From positions 3,110,501-3,174,500 of the forward strand of contig NZ_CP083350.1 of NCBI RefSeq assembly GCF_020035535.1: a DNA stretch of 64,000 nucleotides, read 5' to 3'. Shown in pieces: positions 27,776 through 36,733 of the stretch. Position 1 is the first letter of the stretch. The number at the start of each line of letters is the position of its first letter. The position numbers and the translations under genes are program-made. The notes under the pieces were generated by a model. That model was given only the letters and a program-made list of their open reading frames with translations, was not told the DNA's origin and made no database searches. The stretch is from Ensifer adhaerens (GTDB lineage: Bacteria > Pseudomonadota > Alphaproteobacteria > Rhizobiales > Rhizobiaceae).

Positions 27776-28879
27776 CTACGCCTGCCGCTGCTTAAAGACC
27801 TCAAGACCCGTATCCGCTGACGAGGTCATTTGCAATACTGCTCGGTGCGTTGCAACTGCAACCCTCCGACGCAACTTCAAATCATCAACAAGTTGTACGA
27901 CGGTACGGCACCAATCATCTACGGCATAGCGCATTCGCAACTCACCTCGGTCATTGGAGGAGCCATATGCGAGGCCATCGGAGAACACACCTGCCGCCCG
28001 AAATCGCGCCACGTCAATGCGTTTCGTTGGGGCGCGGCTGTCGTTGACGTGAGTTGGCGCCAGCGGCACGAGCATGATGTCAATACGCCGATGGCTCGCG
28101 TCGGCCAAATACTCCGTCCAAGGCATCGGTTCTCGAATCTGCACGCGCTCGAGGCCCTGCCAGATTCCTCTCGCTCGCCGGTCGGCAAACACCTCAAATC
28201 GAACTTGCGGGCGTTCACGCAAAACCTCCGCAATAATCGGCCGGAGGAATCGATGCTCCTCAAGGTGTACCGCGGTCGCGTGATAGGCGATCAGAACCTC
28301 CCGGTTCGCCGGATCAAGCGTTTCAACATCATCGTTTGCGCTCAACCAAAGCGATTTTGGGGGCGCCGGCGGCAACACTGTGGCCTTTGCCTCCTTCAGG
28401 CGAGACGCAAGGTGTGGCGTGGAGGCCCAAACGATATCCAAATGCCTGTTCAGGCGGCTAAGCGGCCAAAGAGCGCGATACCAAAGGAACAGCCGGTAGA
28501 AAAAATCAGCGTCTCTACCGGTCACGACAGCAGGGATGTCGTCGTCGAGGAACAAACCCACACCAGAGAGACGTTCCGCATTGCTCTCGATCCAGCGCAG
28601 GATAGACGGCGATGCGTAGCGGCAAATGATGACGAAGGCCCCGTCGGCATCCACGGGCGGCGTTTCGCGACCGCGGATGTCGGCCACCTGATACGGTGGC
28701 ATGTCTGGCGCTTCAAGACGCGCGGCGAGGTAGTAGTCGAAGGTGGGGTTCGGTATCCGCCCGAAGACGATGATCCGCTTCACCGGCTGCCTTGGACGAC
28801 CGGTGGCCTCCTCCCGCAGCCGCGGCTGAGGCAGCCGCCGCTCGATCCAGCGGGCCATCCGTTCACGCAAGCGGCTCAA
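27776..28879 (-). CDS. Putative GT-B glycosyltransferase
   Basis: 367 residues. KRIIVFGRIPNPTFDYYL opens the sequence and FLDDDIPAVVTGRDA follows. Later VLIAYHATAVHLEEHRFLRP and IDIMLVPLAPTHVNDSRAPTKRIDVARFRAAG resemble the C-terminal nucleotide-sugar site of GT4/GT1-type enzymes, but no complete family signature is visible. Its start overlaps the stop of the upstream tandem glycosyltransferase by four bases. The two probably act one after the other on a rhamnose-containing chain, given the downstream rml genes. Confidence 0.6.
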   Translation of the reverse strand: MSRLRERMARWIERRLPQPRLREEATGRPRQPVKRIIVFGRIPNPTFDYYLAARLEAPDMPPYQVADIRGRETPPVDADGAFVIICRYASPSILRWIESNAERLSGVGLFLDDDIPAVVTGRDADFFYRLFLWYRALWPLSRLNRHLDIVWASTPHLASRLKEAKATVLPPAPPKSLWLSANDDVETLDPANREVLIAYHATAVHLEEHRFLRPIIAEVLRERPQVRFEVFADRRARGIWQGLERVQIREPMPWTEYLADASHRRIDIMLVPLAPTHVNDSRAPTKRIDVARFRAAGVFSDGLAYGSSNDRGELRMRYAVDDWCRTVVQLVDDLKLRRRVAVATHRAVLQMTSSADTGLEVFKQRQA

Positions 28880-30867
28880 GCGCTCGACCTCGCGGCAAGA
28901 GTTCTCGGATGCGCTTCGAGAACGAATTCTTCGCCAATGAGCGAGAGGTTCGGGTTGTAGTAGGGGTCGGCTTTCAACGTATCGCTCCAGCGCTCATGCA
29001 TGGCTCGCTCCTCCCCCGCAAAGCGCTGAAGCTTCTGCGGCGTATCGTCGGCGCCGCGCGAGACGCTCTCTCTATGCAACATCGTCGCCGCCGGCGTCCA
29101 CACAATACGCAAGCCTGCTTCTCGTAGTCTCAGGCAGTAGTCCACATCGTTGAACGCAACTGTCAGCTTCCGCTCGTCCATGCCGCCGAGGCGGTGCCAT
29201 AGATCCTTGCGTGTCAACAGACAGGCCGCGGTCACGGCCGACATATCACGACGTTGGCTCAGAAGCCCTTTGTCACCGTCGCCCTTCGGGTCGAGAAAGT
29301 GGAAGCTGTGGCGCGCGACTGTCCCTGCACCGAGCGTCACGCCGCCATGCTGGACGAACCCATCCGGAAACAGCAGCAAATTTCCTGCAGCGCCGACCGT
29401 CGGATCATCGAGTTCACCTGCCAGGTATTCGAGCCAATGGCAATCAATCGGCTCAACATCATTGTTCAACAAGAGGATGAGGTCATGTCGGGCGGCATCG
29501 ACGCCGACATTGCAGGCGCGGGAAAAATTGAAACCCCCGGCAAGAGGTATGCGACGGATGCGTCCCGACTGCTCATACAGAGAGAACAAGGCCAGCGTGG
29601 CTGGTTCGGCGCTATCATTGTCGATGACGATGACGTCAAGGTCCGCCGGTGCCGTGTTCTCGAAGAGACCTTTGAGACAGGCCTCAAGCAAGTCGGCCCT
29701 GTCGCGCGTCGGAATGATGACGCTGACGGCAGGGCGCTCGCGTTTGGGCTGAACGATGGTGTCGCGACGGTCGCTCCGACGGCAAGATGATCCCTGATGC
29801 AGCAGCACTCTCGGCAGATGCATGATCGCTCCGGACGACACCTGCGCCATCGCGATGACAATTTCGGGTGTGGTTGCGCATTCCGGAGAAACGCCATCTG
29901 GGATGCAGGCCAGGCGAAGAAGGGCACCTTCCAGGGGAAGCCATCCGGAGCGGGCGAGTGGCTCATTCCAGGCTGGCTTGAAGAAAGGGGCAACACGCGC
30001 GCCGTGGGAGTCCATCTGATCTTCGTCACAGTAGACGACCGCGACATCCCTAGAGAATGCAAATGGACGCGCCAATCGCTCCAGGGCCTTTGGGGCGACG
30101 CGCATTCCTGCCGGAAGCCGTAGCCATAAGAGGTCGTCGCTCGCCTCGCCTCGCTCCAACACCTGTTCGATCTCTGCCGGATGCGCCTCTTGGAAGTCTC
30201 GCCACGTCTGGCTTTCGAGCGACTGTCTGGTCTGCGCAACCGCGGCTGCATCGGCGCCTTCAATAGAGACGAGGATCCGCGGCCTTCGCGGCCACGTGTG
30301 CGCATCATCTCCCGTTTCGTTCGCCTCCGCCAACGCTTGGGCTTCGACCCAATCGCTGTAGTCGGGGGCGGAAAGGGCGTCGCATTGCCGAACGAACCGA
30401 AACTCGGCTCCTTTTCTGTTGCCCGCGAGGAACAGTCTTACAATCTGCAAGAACGCCAGGGTACGACGGAATGCGATCAGGAGCGCCGCCTCTGTGAGAG
30501 ACAGACGTCGGATCTTGATCTGCGGCTCTGTGCTTGCTGAAGCGTTTGCAGTCGCGATGTCTGGCAGCAATGACACTGCCTCAAGCTGCACCGGCGTCCA
30601 ACCATAGAAGCGCCCCCGCCCCCGCCGATCGAGCAGGAAGGAACGGAAGACCGCACCAGGGGTTCTATCGCGACGCTTGAACGCAAGCTGCGGCCGGCAA
30701 CCGAGGCGGTTGTCGGGATCGCAGACCGAAAGCGTGATCGGTCGATCCGCATAGTGCGTGGCGCCACGCCTCAATGCGACTTCGATTTCGTCATGAGATG
30801 GCTCGACCATCTGCTCCAATCCATCGCCGCCTGGCGGGTATTCAGTTCCTAGTCGAGCCATTGCCAT
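28876..30867 (-). CDS. Family 2 glycosyltransferase with degenerate first domain
   Basis: 663 residues. The C-terminal GT2 domain is clear: PAVSVIIPTRDRADLLEACL, the DND of VIVIDNDSAEPATL, LLLNNDVEPIDCHWLEYL, and VAFNDVDYCLRLREAGLRIVW near the end. The middle (residues about 195-370) has CDEDQMDSHGARV and other traces of a first GT2 fold but lacks a clean nucleotide-binding start, so it may be inactive. The design parallels the 725-residue protein at 7145-9322. Confidence 0.8.
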   Translation of the reverse strand: MAMARLGTEYPPGGDGLEQMVEPSHDEIEVALRRGATHYADRPITLSVCDPDNRLGCRPQLAFKRRDRTPGAVFRSFLLDRRGRGRFYGWTPVQLEAVSLLPDIATANASASTEPQIKIRRLSLTEAALLIAFRRTLAFLQIVRLFLAGNRKGAEFRFVRQCDALSAPDYSDWVEAQALAEANETGDDAHTWPRRPRILVSIEGADAAAVAQTRQSLESQTWRDFQEAHPAEIEQVLERGEASDDLLWLRLPAGMRVAPKALERLARPFAFSRDVAVVYCDEDQMDSHGARVAPFFKPAWNEPLARSGWLPLEGALLRLACIPDGVSPECATTPEIVIAMAQVSSGAIMHLPRVLLHQGSSCRRSDRRDTIVQPKRERPAVSVIIPTRDRADLLEACLKGLFENTAPADLDVIVIDNDSAEPATLALFSLYEQSGRIRRIPLAGGFNFSRACNVGVDAARHDLILLLNNDVEPIDCHWLEYLAGELDDPTVGAAGNLLLFPDGFVQHGGVTLGAGTVARHSFHFLDPKGDGDKGLLSQRRDMSAVTAACLLTRKDLWHRLGGMDERKLTVAFNDVDYCLRLREAGLRIVWTPAATMLHRESVSRGADDTPQKLQRFAGEERAMHERWSDTLKADPYYNPNLSLIGEEFVLEAHPRTLAARSSA

Positions 30868-30898
30868 CGCAGAAAAATGGATTGGAGCGCAAGCCGCC

Positions 30899-31711
30899 TT
30901 AGTCGGCAGCGGAGGTCTCAGCCGCTCCCGTCACGTTCGACGCCCTACGCAAATTGAGCGCCGGCGCCTCACCTTCAAACGCCTCCACCCGCCGATCATA
31001 GTTCGGCGCGACCGTTCCCATCAGGCGGTCCCAGAACGAAAAATAGTTCGCATAGTTGTATTTGAACTCGGCGTGGTGCTGGTCGTGATAGGTCGTGCAA
31101 AGCATCGGCCAAGGGTGTCGTGCGGTACGTGAGGCGAAATATTCGAAGCCCGCGTGGCCGAAGGTGCCGTTGATCTGGTCGAACAGCCGGTGCGCCAGAA
31201 GAATGATCGGCGGGAACGGCACCAGGAAGGTGATCACGGCGTAATAGCCCTGCGACAACGCCGTATCCACAAGACCAATCGAATCGTTGCTCCACACAGT
31301 CGGCGCGACGCTTCGATGATGGAGCAGGTGATACTTGTAGAAGGCCTTGGTGTGCAGCAGCCGGTGGGCAAAGTAGAACCAGGCGTCGAACAGCACCATG
31401 CAGAGCACGAAGAGCGGGACGGCCGTCCACCAGCTGAAATCCCAGGGCGAAAACAAGGTCCAGCCCTGGTGCTGTGCGAAGAGGCCGATTGCGACGGACG
31501 TGCAGGTGACAAGGATCGAGGCCATGCTCTGGCGGATTTCGATGGCCTTGCGCTTCTCCCCGCGTCGCCCCTTCTGGATGCGACGATGGGGATTGCGGTC
31601 GTTGAGCCAGGTGATGCAATAGCCAAGAATGAAATAGACCAGCACCGTTGCCGCGTAGATGACGCCCAGCAAGGCAACAAAGGTGAGGCTGTCCTCGAGA
31701 AGAACGCTCAA
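30899..31711 (-). CDS. Fatty acid hydroxylase-superfamily membrane di-iron protein
   Basis: 270 residues, several membrane segments. The His clusters of the superfamily are present: FAHRLLHTKAFYKYHLLHHR and TTYHDQHHAEF, with a further H in GHAGFEYF. Such enzymes hydroxylate or desaturate lipids, sterols or carotenoids with O2 and an electron donor. It is the last gene of the group that also holds a Rieske ferredoxin and reductase, which could supply electrons to it. The substrate is unknown. It lies 31 bp from the glycosyltransferase gene at 28876-30867. Confidence 0.8.
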   Translation of the reverse strand: MSVLLEDSLTFVALLGVIYAATVLVYFILGYCITWLNDRNPHRRIQKGRRGEKRKAIEIRQSMASILVTCTSVAIGLFAQHQGWTLFSPWDFSWWTAVPLFVLCMVLFDAWFYFAHRLLHTKAFYKYHLLHHRSVAPTVWSNDSIGLVDTALSQGYYAVITFLVPFPPIILLAHRLFDQINGTFGHAGFEYFASRTARHPWPMLCTTYHDQHHAEFKYNYANYFSFWDRLMGTVAPNYDRRVEAFEGEAPALNLRRASNVTGAAETSAAD

Positions 31712-31793
31712 ATCGAAATCCGCTGTAGAGAGGGAGGTTCAGATGGTGGATGGACTATATCAACCGCCCTCCCCGACGCAAGCGCGTCCGGAG

Positions 31794-32591
31794 CTAATTG
31801 CGTTCCAGCTCCGTCAGGAACGCCTTCAACTCGCTTTGATCAATGCTCACGAGATGCCGCTGCTCCGGATAGGCGCCCGATCGAACGTCTTCGGCAAATT
31901 CGGTAAACGCCCCAATCCGTTCCCGCTGAAGGCGATCATTTTCCGCAGCGAAGTTGCGGTAGGTCTTGGCGTGGCGCGGCACGTGGCCACGGTTGCTGCC
32001 GAGCACGTCGTCGGCAAACAGATATTGGGCGTCGCAGCCTGCCCCCGCCCCCATCGACAGCATCAGCATGGAGGTTCGGGCACTGATTGCCGCTGCGACG
32101 TCGCCGGGAACGACCTCAATTTCGGCGGCAAAGGCTCCAGCCGCTTCCAGCGCCTTTACCTGCCTCCAGATATCGACCGCGCTTGCCGCCGTCTTGCCGA
32201 CGGCCCTAAACCCACCGGTCCAGGTGGCCTTGGAGGGAATAAGGCCGACATGGCCGCAAACCGGAATACCCTCCTCCCGCATGCGCCGAACGGTCGAAAG
32301 GCCCGCGGCGCAATAGACGGCATCGCCGCCGGCCTTCAGCGCCTTGAATGCCGCCCGGATGTATTCTTCCGCCGAAACGTAGTCGCCATATTCGAGACCG
32401 GGAAACGCAAAACAGGTCGGCGCCGCTTCGCGAAACTGCGGCCCCAAAAGCGCTGGCGGTACGGAAACGAGGTCTATGCCGGCTGCCTCGGCCGCTTCTG
32501 CCTCGTTGAGCGTTTCAACACGCAACATAGTGAGCTGCCGCTTGCCCTTCATCGAAAGGAGGTCGGCAACAGTCGGGCGGCGGCTTTTCAT
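31794..32591 (-). CDS. PanB-like ketopantoate hydroxymethyltransferase family protein
   Basis: 265 residues of the PEP-mutase/PanB TIM-barrel superfamily. It opens TVADLLSMKGKRQLTMLRVE, like PanB. EGIPVCGHVGLIPSKATWTGGF corresponds to the PanB GHxGLxPQ segment, and EVVPGDVAAAISARTSMLML to the substrate Glu region. The usual Mg ligand context (SDSVGM-type) is replaced by LVSVPPALLG, so the reaction may differ from pantoate synthesis. Its place between oxygenase-system genes suggests a catabolic one-carbon or aldol step. That is inference. Confidence 0.65.
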   Translation of the reverse strand: MKSRRPTVADLLSMKGKRQLTMLRVETLNEAEAAEAAGIDLVSVPPALLGPQFREAAPTCFAFPGLEYGDYVSAEEYIRAAFKALKAGGDAVYCAAGLSTVRRMREEGIPVCGHVGLIPSKATWTGGFRAVGKTAASAVDIWRQVKALEAAGAFAAEIEVVPGDVAAAISARTSMLMLSMGAGAGCDAQYLFADDVLGSNRGHVPRHAKTYRNFAAENDRLQRERIGAFTEFAEDVRSGAYPEQRHLVSIDQSELKAFLTELERN

Positions 32592-32644
32592 GAGAAGGCT
32601 CCGATATCAATAACGAAGGTGAGATGTAGAAGGCCGCTCTCGCT

Positions 32645-33871
32645 CTATGCGGCGAGCAAGGCCTTGAGTTTGGTTTCCGGTGAAACGAGCGCCTGGGGAT
32701 CGGGTCGTTTTCCGGCCGCGATCAACATTTCCGCCAACCGGATATCGCGCGCGACCGCATTGCCGTGCCCGATTCCGGAGGCGGCCAGCAGGCGGCCGGT
32801 ATCGTCGAGATGGAATAGAATGAAGGCGCCGTCTGCGAGATCGCGCCGCACCGTCACCGACGCGCCATCGGCAAGGCCGGCAATCTGCAATGTCAGGTCA
32901 TATTGGTCGGACCAGAACCACGGCACGCTGGTGATCGTCTCTTCGGCGCCAAGCAGATTGCCGGCGACCAGCGTTCCCTGGTCCTGTGCATTTCGCCAGG
33001 CTTCGAGGCGGACCCGGCGATCGCCATAGTGACAAAGCGGATAGGAGCAGCAATCACCTGCAGCGAATATATCGGGATCCGAGGTCCGGAGCTTCGCATC
33101 CACGGCGATACCATTGTCGACCATGAGGCCGGCGGCTTCTGCCAGTTCCGTATTCGGCGCGGCACCAATGCCAACGACCAGGAAATCGGCGTCGACCGAT
33201 TGCCCGTTCGCAAGTGTTATACGCACACTGCTTTCATCAGCGTCGATTTGATCGATTTTCGTATGGCAACGTATGTCAACGCCTTCGGTGCTGTGGCGGT
33301 CGGCGACGATGGTTGCGATCTCGGCCGGCACGCCGCGCGAAAGGATCCGGGGCAGCCCTTCGATCAGGACGACGTCAGCTCCGAGTCCGCGTGCCGTTGC
33401 CGCGAGTTCGAGGCCAATGAATCCGCCGCCGATGATGGCAAGCTTCCGACCGGGCAGAAGCTCGCGGCGGATCTCCTCGGCGTCCACGTGGGTTCTGAGC
33501 GTTCGGACGCGGCGCGACACATCGTCGATTCCGGGGATCGTCCGTGCTCGTGCGCCGGTGGCCAGCAACAGTCGGCCGTAAGGGATGCTGCCTCCGTCGA
33601 GGAGTTCGACGCGCTTGGCGACACGGTCGATTGCCTTGACTGGCGTGTCGGTCCGCACGTCGATCCCCGAGGTTGCATAGCGCTCGGCGTCCGCAACATA
33701 TTTCGGTTGAACCTCGTGACGGAGACCGTCCTTCGAAAGCGGCGGCCTTTCATAGGGAAGATACGGCTCAGCACCGATCAACGTGATTGACCCTTGGCAG
33801 CCCTTTTCCCGCAGGGCGAAGGCGGCTCTCGCGCCACATTCGCCGGCGCCAACGATGACTATTCCACCCAT
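32645..33871 (-). CDS. mocF: FAD-dependent ferredoxin reductase, MocF-like
   Basis: 408 residues. The FAD motif is GIVIVGAGECGARAAFALRE, the NAD motif is LAIIGGGFIGLELAATARGL, and the late FAD segment is DIFAAGDCCSYP. This is the rhodocoxin/putidaredoxin reductase family, which passes electrons from NAD(P)H to a small ferredoxin. The neighbouring Rieske ferredoxin gene (49 bp upstream) is the obvious partner. In the rhizopine locus of R. leguminosarum, mocF is described as a ferredoxin reductase next to mocD and mocE. The symbol rests on that parallel. Confidence 0.75.
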   Translation of the reverse strand: MGGIVIVGAGECGARAAFALREKGCQGSITLIGAEPYLPYERPPLSKDGLRHEVQPKYVADAERYATSGIDVRTDTPVKAIDRVAKRVELLDGGSIPYGRLLLATGARARTIPGIDDVSRRVRTLRTHVDAEEIRRELLPGRKLAIIGGGFIGLELAATARGLGADVVLIEGLPRILSRGVPAEIATIVADRHSTEGVDIRCHTKIDQIDADESSVRITLANGQSVDADFLVVGIGAAPNTELAEAAGLMVDNGIAVDAKLRTSDPDIFAAGDCCSYPLCHYGDRRVRLEAWRNAQDQGTLVAGNLLGAEETITSVPWFWSDQYDLTLQIAGLADGASVTVRRDLADGAFILFHLDDTGRLLAASGIGHGNAVARDIRLAEMLIAAGKRPDPQALVSPETKLKALLAA

Positions 33872-33920
33872 TTCAACCTCCCTGGCCGTTCTCTTTGAGC
33901 TGTTCGTGTCGAAGCCGCGA

Positions 33921-34238
33921 TCAAGCGATCGCGATGAACACGCTTCCGGCCTCGACCTTCACCGGGTACGTTTTCAGGTTGACGCAAACCGGGGCGCCCT
34001 TGGCCTGGCCGGTCTTGTAGTTGAAGCGGCCGTTGTGCTTCGGACATTCGATGATGTCGTCCATCACCAGCCCCTCAGCCAGATGGATATGTTCGTGCGT
34101 GCAAAGCCCGTCGGTTGCGAAATATTCGTCATCCGGGCTCCGGTAGACCGCAAAGGTGCGACCTTCGTGATCAAATCGGATGACGTCTTCCTCGTCGATT
34201 TCGTCCGCCGCGCAGACTTCAACCCAGTTACCGCTCAT
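33921..34238 (-). CDS. mocE: Rieske-type [2Fe-2S] ferredoxin, MocE family
   Basis: 105 residues from the ATG at 34238, which has a good GGAGG Shine-Dalgarno. A much longer frame extends upstream but only shadows the desaturase gene. The Rieske ligands are Cys46/His48 (CTHEH) and Cys65/His68 (CPKHNG). It is a soluble electron carrier between the FAD reductase downstream and an oxygenase, most likely the desaturase-like protein upstream (29 bp). The small size and motif spacing match MocE-type ferredoxins from rhizopine loci. Confidence 0.85.
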   Translation of the reverse strand: MSGNWVEVCAADEIDEEDVIRFDHEGRTFAVYRSPDDEYFATDGLCTHEHIHLAEGLVMDDIIECPKHNGRFNYKTGQAKGAPVCVNLKTYPVKVEAGSVFIAIA

Positions 34239-34267
34239 GACTTCCTCCCATTTGCTGAGTTCGTTGG

Positions 34268-35362
34268 TTATTCGGCTGCGTGCACGACTGCGTCGCTGTG
34301 AAACTCTTCCCGGTAAGGCTTCGCGGTCGCCGGTAGGTCGCGCTTCAAGAAATAGTCCTCCTGGCGCAATTGCCGCAGGAAGGCCGGGATCATCTCGCGA
34401 TAGCCATGCAGCATTGAAGGGTTCGGCTCTGGCAGATCGTGCTTGATCATCGCGTGCAGCTTCGGCAGCGCGTGATAGGGCACCATCGGGAACATGTGGT
34501 GCTCCACGTGGTAGTTCATGTTCCAATAGACGAAGCGACTGATCGGGTTCATGTAAACTGTGCGGCTGTTCAGTCGATGATCCGTCACGTTGTCCGCAAG
34601 ACCGCCATGCTGCAGCAGCCCGGTCAGCACATGGTGCCAGGCGCCGTAGAGCCGCGGCAAACCAATCAGCATCAGCGGCAGGATCGAACCGAGGTAGAAG
34701 CAAAGTGCGATCGTTGCGGCGTAGATGGCAAACCAGATACGGGCAACGAGGATCGCCTTGGCCTGCTCCATTTCCGGTATGAAGGTCGCCTCCTCGGCAC
34801 TGATGATGCCAAGCGTGTTGCGGACCATGTCGACGATCGCATGCCAGACATCGAGAATGCCGAAGAAGTTGAGGACCAGGCGCAGGAGATCCGGCGGCCG
34901 CATGACCGCGATCTCGGGGTCGCGGCCAACGATGACCGTATCCGTGTGGTGGCGCGTGTGGCTCCAGCGCCAGGTGACGGGATTGCGCATGATCATGAAG
35001 CAGGCCAGCTGGTAAACGGCGTTGTTCATCCACATCGTCTTGAACGCCGTGCCATGCCCGCATTCGTGCCAGCGGCTGTCGGAGGCCGAACCATAGAGGA
35101 CGCCATAGGCGAGGAAGAAGGGAACGGCGGCCCACCAGCTGCCCCAGAAATAGATGCCGAGCCCGCCGAAAAGAACGAGGCAACCGAGCCAGATCGCCGT
35201 ATCGCGAATGGCAGGTCCGTCCTCACGCTTCATCAGTTCCTTCATCTGCTTGCGCGGGATTTCCGTGTGATACCACTCGGCGGCCGAAAGACCGTTGGCG
35301 ACAGCTGCCCGGGCATCACGCCCAAGGAGACTGTAATCTCGCTTCGTTGGAACCATCGCCAT
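34268..35362 (-). CDS. mocD: Membrane desaturase-like oxygenase, MocD-like
   Basis: 364 residues from the ATG at 35362, which is preceded by GGAGGAG; a longer frame to 35473 lacks that. The three His boxes of membrane di-iron desaturases/hydroxylases are RWHECGHG, WSHTRHHTDT and NYHVEHHMFP, with several membrane segments around residues 55-95 and 230-270. In R. leguminosarum the mocDEF genes are needed to convert methylated rhizopine to scyllo-inosamine, MocD being the oxygenase. This gene, with the ferredoxin and reductase just downstream, fits that trio. A fatty acid substrate cannot be excluded. Confidence 0.75.
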   Translation of the reverse strand: MAMVPTKRDYSLLGRDARAAVANGLSAAEWYHTEIPRKQMKELMKREDGPAIRDTAIWLGCLVLFGGLGIYFWGSWWAAVPFFLAYGVLYGSASDSRWHECGHGTAFKTMWMNNAVYQLACFMIMRNPVTWRWSHTRHHTDTVIVGRDPEIAVMRPPDLLRLVLNFFGILDVWHAIVDMVRNTLGIISAEEATFIPEMEQAKAILVARIWFAIYAATIALCFYLGSILPLMLIGLPRLYGAWHHVLTGLLQHGGLADNVTDHRLNSRTVYMNPISRFVYWNMNYHVEHHMFPMVPYHALPKLHAMIKHDLPEPNPSMLHGYREMIPAFLRQLRQEDYFLKRDLPATAKPYREEFHSDAVVHAAE

Positions 35363-35526
35363 TTGCTCTCCTCCCTGCGATCCGGCCAGTCCGGCCAGGA
35401 GCGTCCGATGTCGTGCAATGACGATAGGTTGACTTTTGCTAGGTCTCAATGCAGCAATGATATATTCTCTCAAATGACGTCATCCAGAGCATTTCATTTG
35501 TGATGCAAACCTATCAGGAGACATCG
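35363..35526. promoter_or_regulatory. Divergent promoter region between mocD-like and lacI-type genes
   Basis: 164 bp separating two divergent genes. It contains CAAATGA at 35471-35477 and its inverse TCATTTG at 35494-35500, and a TGACGTCA palindrome at 35475-35482 overlapping the left arm. LacI-type repressors often bind such symmetric sites between themselves and their targets. Which palindrome is the operator cannot be decided from one copy. Confidence 0.35.
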
Positions 35527-36558
35527 ATGAGCAACCGTCCGACCATTGCCGACCTCGCGCGCACCGCCGGCGTCAGCGTCGCGACCGTCGATCGCGTCCT
35601 GAACGGACGACATCCCGTGCGCGAAGAGACTGCGCGCCGTGTCTACGAGGCCGCAAAGTCTATCGGCTACCACGCAGTGGGCCTCATCCGACAGCGCGTC
35701 TTTGAAGATCTGCCGCAGTACAAACTTGGATTTGTCCTGCAGAAGCCGGACCAGTCGTTCTACAAGGCAGTTGCGAAGGAGATCGAAAACGCGGCACTTT
35801 CGCTTTCGAACGCCCGCGTCTTCACGCAGATCGATTTCGTGGCAAATTCCACGCCAACGGCGATTACGGAGAAGCTCCGGGCGGTCGCGGCGCGAAACCA
35901 GGCAGTTGCGCTCGTCGCGCCCGACTATCCGGCAGTGACAGCCGCGATCGAGGAACTGAAGGAGCGCGGGATCCCGGTCTTCTCGCTTCTGTCGGACTTT
36001 GCGGCCGGTGTGCGTGAGGGGTATGTCGGGCTCAACAACCACAAGGTTGGCCGGACCGCAGCCTGGATGATTGCCAAGGCCGCCAAACGACCCGGCAAGG
36101 TCGCGGCCTTCGTCGGCAGCCATCGCTTCCTCGGCCACGAACTTCGAGAGATCGGGTTCCGCTCCTATTTCCGCGAGCATGCGCCGGAATTCGAAGTGCT
36201 TGATACCATGGTCAATCTCGATACGGCCGAGATCACGCACGAGGCGACACTGAACCTCCTGCAACGCCATCCGGATCTTATCGGCTTCTACGTCTGCGGC
36301 GGGGGCATGGAAGGTGCCATCTCGGCGATCCGCGAGGAAAAGCTGCAAGGCAAGCTTATTGCCGTCGTCAACGAATTGACGCCGGAGTCCCGGGCGGCCC
36401 TTGGAGATGATGTCGTCACGCTGGCGATCTCAACCCCGACTGCGACGCTCGCACGCGAAACGATCAATCTGATGATCCAGGCAGTCGACAAAGGCCCCAC
36501 GGGCGCCCCTGGGCAAACCTTCCTTCCCTTCGACCTCTTCACGCCAGAAAATATCTAG
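35527..36558 (+). CDS. LacI-family transcriptional regulator
   Basis: 343 residues from ATG 35527, preceded by AGGAG. The N-terminal HTH reads PTIADLARTAGVSVATVDRV and the hinge helix region is LNGRHPVREETARRVYEAAK. The rest is a periplasmic-binding-protein-like sensor domain (residues about 62-330) as in sugar-responsive LacI proteins. It is divergent from the oxygenase genes and upstream of the isomerase and transporter genes, so it probably controls one or both groups. The effector is likely the transported cyclitol or a breakdown product. Confidence 0.9.
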   Translation: MSNRPTIADLARTAGVSVATVDRVLNGRHPVREETARRVYEAAKSIGYHAVGLIRQRVFEDLPQYKLGFVLQKPDQSFYKAVAKEIENAALSLSNARVFTQIDFVANSTPTAITEKLRAVAARNQAVALVAPDYPAVTAAIEELKERGIPVFSLLSDFAAGVREGYVGLNNHKVGRTAAWMIAKAAKRPGKVAAFVGSHRFLGHELREIGFRSYFREHAPEFEVLDTMVNLDTAEITHEATLNLLQRHPDLIGFYVCGGGMEGAISAIREEKLQGKLIAVVNELTPESRAALGDDVVTLAISTPTATLARETINLMIQAVDKGPTGAPGQTFLPFDLFTPENI

Positions 36559-36673
36559 CGTAGAATGATAGAAATCCATCATTGACGAAAGACAATGTTG
36601 CGGCAATGCAAGCCCTTTGAGCCACTCGCTCTTTGACTGTCCTCCAGCAGTTGGTGAAATGTCTCCGACGCTG

Positions 36674-36697
36674 TAAATGGAATGAATGTTCCATTTA
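36674..36697 (+). promoter_or_regulatory. GGAA-N6-TTCC palindrome, putative IolR-type operator 1
   Basis: TAAATGGAA at 36674-36682 and TTCCATTTA at 36689-36697 form a perfect 9-bp inverted repeat around a 6-bp spacer. It lies about 37 bp before the GTG start of the isomerase gene. The GGAA-N6-TTCC core matches, as I recall, the motif proposed for the inositol repressor IolR in Sinorhizobium meliloti. A second copy precedes the binding-protein gene. Confidence 0.65.
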
Positions 36698-36733
36698 TAG
36701 CGCCTGACCCATCCCCCTGGAGGAGACATTCCC

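Noticed and set aside
27830..28960. 376-codon open frame on the plus strand
   Set aside because: Opposite the glycosyltransferase gene at 27776-28879, which has tight operon spacing with its neighbours. The plus-strand product has no recognisable motif.
31659..33029. 456-codon open frame on the plus strand
   Set aside because: It covers the antisense of the PanB-like and ferredoxin reductase genes, a common shadow in GC-rich DNA.
34239..35183. Extension of the Rieske ferredoxin frame to 420 codons
   Set aside because: The added part is an out-of-frame shadow of the desaturase gene. The short form from 34238 has a strong Shine-Dalgarno and a normal length.
34439..35503. 354-codon open frame on the plus strand
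   Set aside because: Antisense of the desaturase-like oxygenase, which has three intact His boxes and a good ribosome-binding site.
35494..36348. 284-codon minus-strand frame across the LacI gene
   Set aside because: Antisense of a gene with clear HTH and sensor-domain motifs.
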